Positions 61,368 to 64,000 of a stretch of 64,000 bases of DNA are shown piece by piece (position 1 is the stretch's first letter; each line of letters begins with the position of its first letter). The DNA comes from Chryseobacterium indologenes (GTDB lineage: Bacteria > Bacteroidota > Bacteroidia > Flavobacteriales > Weeksellaceae). Location: NCBI GenBank assembly GCA_001013295.1, contig LAZY01000038.1, positions 1-64,000 on the forward strand. Direction: 5' to 3'. The notes below the pieces were generated by a model, which did no database searches, was not told the DNA's origin, and saw nothing but the letters and a program-made list of their open reading frames with translations. A program made the translations under genes and the position numbers.

Positions 61368-61916
61368 ATGAAAAAAATTATATCCTTTATAGCAGTTCTT
61401 ACTTTTTTATTCATTGGCTTTACTTCGGTAAAAGCACAGAAAAATGCTGATGATAAAGTAAAAAAAGTTCTATACTTCAATCCCGAGGTAGAGCCTGATA
61501 TTGATGAAATAAAAGACCCTACCAATGCTGCTTTTTTCGATGCTGTTTCAGATAACTTCAGCGGAAGAAGAAACAAAATGCTCCGGGCAGAGGTTCAGGT
61601 TCCTTTCGACAGCATAGATAAACAGACGATCATGGATTACTGTGTCAACAATGATGCAGATTTTGCGATTGTTTCCAAAGTAAGATATTTCAAGGTAGGT
61701 CTTGGGAAATATGTATTTTCCAACCAGGTGGTGGTAAGCATGAAACTTTTTGGTGCTGACGGAAATCTGGTGACCGAAACGGATCATGATACCTACAGGA
61801 AAAATATGCGTTTACTGGGTTCTACTGTCAATTCTGTCAAAATAGGTACGGAAGGTGCTATAAAAGGTATTCTTAAAAAACTGAGAAAACTGAAACCGAC
61901 AGAAGCGGAACTTTAA
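61368..61916 (+). CDS. Exported protein, unknown function, 182 aa
   Basis: Signal peptide KKIISFIAVLTFLFIGFTSVKAQ. The mature protein has NPTNAAFFDAVSDNFSGRRNKMLRAEVQVPF-like segments, a putative alpha/beta domain (DADFAIVSKVRYFKVGLGKYVFSNQVVVSMKLFGADGNLVTE) and a basic C-terminus. TAATTTTG at 61346 is a good -7 element, and the ATG follows soon after. Function unknown. Confidence 0.75.
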   Translation: MKKIISFIAVLTFLFIGFTSVKAQKNADDKVKKVLYFNPEVEPDIDEIKDPTNAAFFDAVSDNFSGRRNKMLRAEVQVPFDSIDKQTIMDYCVNNDADFAIVSKVRYFKVGLGKYVFSNQVVVSMKLFGADGNLVTETDHDTYRKNMRLLGSTVNSVKIGTEGAIKGILKKLRKLKPTEAEL

Positions 61917-62139
61917 GGTTTACTAAGCTGCTTCCATGAATAGCTCATACTCTATTCTTCAGGTATGATGCTGAATCCTCTCTTTCAAACACTTTGTATG
62001 CATCAATACCAAAAAGAGTGATGATCATAATAATGCATCATTTTTTGTTATTCATAGACATTTCCCTACATTGTATATCTGATTTTCAAACCCCTGAATA
62101 TCTTTCTTTAGTTTAGTTTTTCATTAAATCTAAATCGTT

Positions 62140-62298
62140 ATGAAAAATTCAAATCTAAAAAAGCTGAGCAGAAATAGCCAGAAAGAAATTTTGGGAAGTG
62201 CCAGGGGAGGCATTCAAAAATGCAACTACTCTTTTGAATGTCCGGGAGGATCATGCTGCAGGAAAGCCTGCGTCTATTATCCCTGCCCTGAATTATAA
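62140..62298 (+). CDS. Six-cysteine peptide 1 with GG-type leader
   Basis: 52 aa. The leader is MKNSNLKKLSRNSQKEILGS; the following 30 residues hold C28-x5-C34-x4-C39-C40-x3-C44-x4-C49. The leader resembles double-glycine-type leaders of bacteriocin-like peptides from this genus. The C-terminal cysteine spacing matches that of peptide 2 exactly. A terminator lies just downstream, and no maturation enzyme is nearby. Confidence 0.7.
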   Translation: MKNSNLKKLSRNSQKEILGSARGGIQKCNYSFECPGGSCCRKACVYYPCPEL

Positions 62299-62319
62299 AA
62301 ATTTTCGATGAAATGCAGA

Positions 62320-62347
62320 ACACTTGTTGACCATAAAGCAAGTGTTT
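62320..62347 (+). terminator. Terminator after peptide 1
   Basis: ACACTTG-ttgaccataaa-GCAAGTGT followed by TTTTTTAT. Confidence 0.7.
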
Positions 62348-62467
62348 TTTTATGATAAAAACAAAACAAACCCTACAAACAACTGAATACCAAATAAATA
62401 TTTTCACCAACTAATGAATAATATGAAAAATATTTATTAATTTAGTTCAACATTAAAACTAAATCAT

Positions 62468-62608
62468 ATGAAAAATTTAAAGAAACTCAGCAGAGAAAAG
62501 GCAAAGCATATTAATGGCGGAGCCATTGAAAGATGCAGCGAAACAAGACCGTGTTTTATTGGATTTTGCTGTAGAGGAGCCTGCATGGAATATGCTTGTA
62601 TAGATTAA
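62468..62608 (+). CDS. Six-cysteine peptide 2 with GG-type leader
   Basis: 46 aa. Leader MKNLKKLSREKAKHINGG; core with C23-x5-C29-x4-C34-C35-x3-C39-x4-C44, the same spacing as peptide 1 although the intervening residues differ. GG at 17-18 gives a clear processing site. Absent from long-ORF lists because of its size. Confidence 0.7.
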   Translation: MKNLKKLSREKAKHINGGAIERCSETRPCFIGFCCRGACMEYACID

Positions 62609-62638
62609 TAAGCTTTCTAATTGTTTAAACTAATCATT

Positions 62639-62809
62639 ATGAAAAATCCAAATCTCAAAAGACTGAACAGAACAGAACAAAAGGAGATCAAAGGCAGCGG
62701 CCCGGTTAAAAAATGCAGTACCAGTGCACAATGTGACCCCGGCCAATGCTGTGAAGGAGGAATGTGTATGTACTCTCCTATTATACAATGTGAACCTATT
62801 TTTGAATAA
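62639..62809 (+). CDS. Six-cysteine peptide 3 with GS-type leader
   Basis: 56 aa starting at MKNPNLKRLNRTEQKEIKGS. Core C26-x5-C32-x4-C37-C38-x4-C43-x7-C51; the first four cysteines share the spacing of the other two. A start at 62621 would add six residues and is less likely as it breaks the common leader. Confidence 0.72.
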   Translation: MKNPNLKRLNRTEQKEIKGSGPVKKCSTSAQCDPGQCCEGGMCMYSPIIQCEPIFE

Positions 62810-62844
62810 TATAGGCTATTATGATTTTTTAAAATTTAATTTTT

Positions 62845-62872
62845 GAACACCTGCTCCCACGGGTGTTCTTTT
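62845..62872 (+). terminator. Terminator after peptide 3
   Basis: GAACACC-tgctcccac-GGGTGTTC followed by TTTTG, 36 bases beyond the peptide 3 stop. Confidence 0.7.
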
Positions 62873-62978
62873 GTTCTTATAATGAAGCAATAAACTTTAA
62901 TTAATCCTTAATTTTCTCAGTTTATTACTCAGTCTTAAAAATTTGAATTATTTTTGCATATCCAAAAAATTTCACGTT

Positions 62979-64000
62979 TTGAATTCTAGAGACGAACTTA
63001 TCTTCAACCCAGCCGATATTGCCGAAACTCTCAGCGACCTTCCTGCTGACGAGAGGTTGTTGGCATTTTTGAAAGTTCCGAAAGAATACAAAGCTGAAGT
63101 TTTTTCACACCTCGACCCTGACTTTCAGGAAGATACCATCAGAAGTATTGGAAGCGACGAAGTTTCTGAAATTCTGAATGCGATGACTCCCGATGACAGG
63201 ACGGCTCTTTTTGAGGATTTTCCGGATGAACTTATCAAATACTCTATCAATCACCTTAATCCGCAGGAAAGAAGGATTGCCTTAAAGCTTCTGGGATATA
63301 ATTCAGATTCTATTGCCCGTCTGATGACTCCTTATTACATCCAGATCCGTAAGGAATGGACGGTAAAGAGATGTCTTCAGCAAATAAAAAAGGTAGGAAG
63401 AAGAGTGGAAACTATGAACTACCTGTACGTAGTAGATGAAAGAAACCGACTGATTGATGACCTTGCCATCGGAACTTTACTATTGGAAGAGGAAGACACA
63501 TTGGTTTCTGACATTACGGATAATCATTTTGTGGCCATTACCACTACGACTTCCAAAGAAGATGCTGTTACGTATTTTGAGAAGTATGACCGTGGTGCTC
63601 TTCCCATCATTACGGAAGCCGGCGTTCTGGTAGGAATTGTGACTATTGATGACATCCTCGATCAGATCGAGCAGCAGAATACGGAAGATATTCAGAAATT
63701 CGGGGGATTGGAAGCATTGGATCTTCCTTATACCCAAACGTCCTGGACCGAAATGATCAAAAAGAGAGCAACCTGGCTGATTATTTTATTTGTTTCGGAA
63801 ATGCTGACTGCTTCGGCAATGGGATATTTTGACAAAGAAATTGAGAAAGCTGTTGTTCTGGCCTTATTTGTTCCGCTGATTATTTCCAGTGGAGGAAACT
63901 CAGGATCTCAGGCAGCTACCCTGATCATCCGTGCTATGGCCCTTCAGGAAATCAGTCTTAAAGACTGGTGGTATGTGATGAGGAAGGAGATCGTTTCCGG
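62979..64000 (+). CDS. mgtE: Magnesium transporter MgtE (partial, runs off the window)
   Basis: Mg2+ channel of the inner membrane. The frame opens at a TTG (62979) reading MNSRDELIFNPADIAETL, 22 bases after the promoter TATTTTTG at 62949; no ATG occurs nearby in frame, so TTG is the likely start. The MgtE N domain (about 1-120), the CBS pair (LMTPYYIQIRKEWTVKRCL and DRGALPIITEAGVLVGIVTIDDIL), and the first transmembrane segments (WLIILFVSEMLTASAMGYF; VVLALFVPLIISSGGNSGSQAATLIIRA) are visible. The C-terminal membrane part lies beyond position 64000. Confidence 0.93.
   Translation, partial: MNSRDELIFNPADIAETLSDLPADERLLAFLKVPKEYKAEVFSHLDPDFQEDTIRSIGSDEVSEILNAMTPDDRTALFEDFPDELIKYSINHLNPQERRIALKLLGYNSDSIARLMTPYYIQIRKEWTVKRCLQQIKKVGRRVETMNYLYVVDERNRLIDDLAIGTLLLEEEDTLVSDITDNHFVAITTTTSKEDAVTYFEKYDRGALPIITEAGVLVGIVTIDDILDQIEQQNTEDIQKFGGLEALDLPYTQTSWTEMIKKRATWLIILFVSEMLTASAMGYFDKEIEKAVVLALFVPLIISSGGNSGSQAATLIIRAMALQEISLKDWWYVMRKEIVS

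Overview
The window is Bacteroidota chromosome, almost certainly Chryseobacterium or a close Weeksellaceae relative. The evidence is low GC, promoters of the TAnnTTTG (-7) type, families typical of Flavobacteriia (a DnaG without zinc ligands, OMP_b-brl_3 receptors, DUF1800/DUF1501 pair, LytS/LytTR pair, M1-peptidase/ABC permease fusion), and a dispersed intergenic palindromic repeat. Assignment is from protein recognition by eye; no database was searched.

Layout. 0.1-5 kb: clpP and dnaG (minus), tsaE, alanine dehydrogenase and a small secreted protein. 5-9.4 kb: LytS-type kinase with LytTR regulator, and a large cation:proton antiporter. 9.5-14.1 kb: poorly recognised proteins, three of them lipoproteins, and a frameshifted relic. 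14.2-15.2 kb: tyrA behind a Tyr-rich leader peptide and terminator that look like a transcription attenuator. 15.5-25.3 kb: DUF2089, Yip1-like, serine hydrolase, serine deaminase, ammonium transporter, two YceI proteins, glucokinase and an outer-membrane barrel. 25.6-28.5 kb: a 15-copy heptamer repeat upstream of a DUF1800/DUF1501 pair.

29-46.2 kb is the most interesting part: an RNA-repair island with three blocks. (i) A WYL regulator and HopJ-like gene diverge from rtcB, followed by a tRNA-like RNA, three tandem hairpins with compensatory stem changes, and a 583-aa two-part protein. (ii) A nucleotidyltransferase / ATP-grasp / polynucleotide-kinase-like / Thg1 operon. (iii) A second tRNA-like RNA followed by a TROVE-vWA (Ro60) gene, a WG-repeat gene broken by a stop codon, an unknown, a prim-pol-like protein, another unknown and a second nucleotidyltransferase. 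A cobT-cobS-cobC cobalamin cluster sits between blocks i and ii. All three blocks, plus an unknown two-gene operon at 59.9-60.6 kb, start with the same 19-bp inverted repeat (consensus TACGCAA-N5-TTGCGTA) at a fixed 15-16 bp from a promoter TTTG. This suggests one regulon: a damage-responsive system to process, extend, guanylate and ligate cleaved tRNA-like RNAs, scaffolded by Ro60 and its tRNA-like RNAs.

46.2-64 kb: TfoX-like, DUF2975 plus XRE regulator, an ABC ATPase with a permease/M1-aminopeptidase fusion, MarR plus outer-membrane receptor, pnp, a sugar MFS transporter, rpsO, and three tandem small peptides with a common leader and a six-cysteine knottin-like framework. The window ends inside mgtE. 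The dispersed palindromic repeat occurs about seven times in intergenic spaces.
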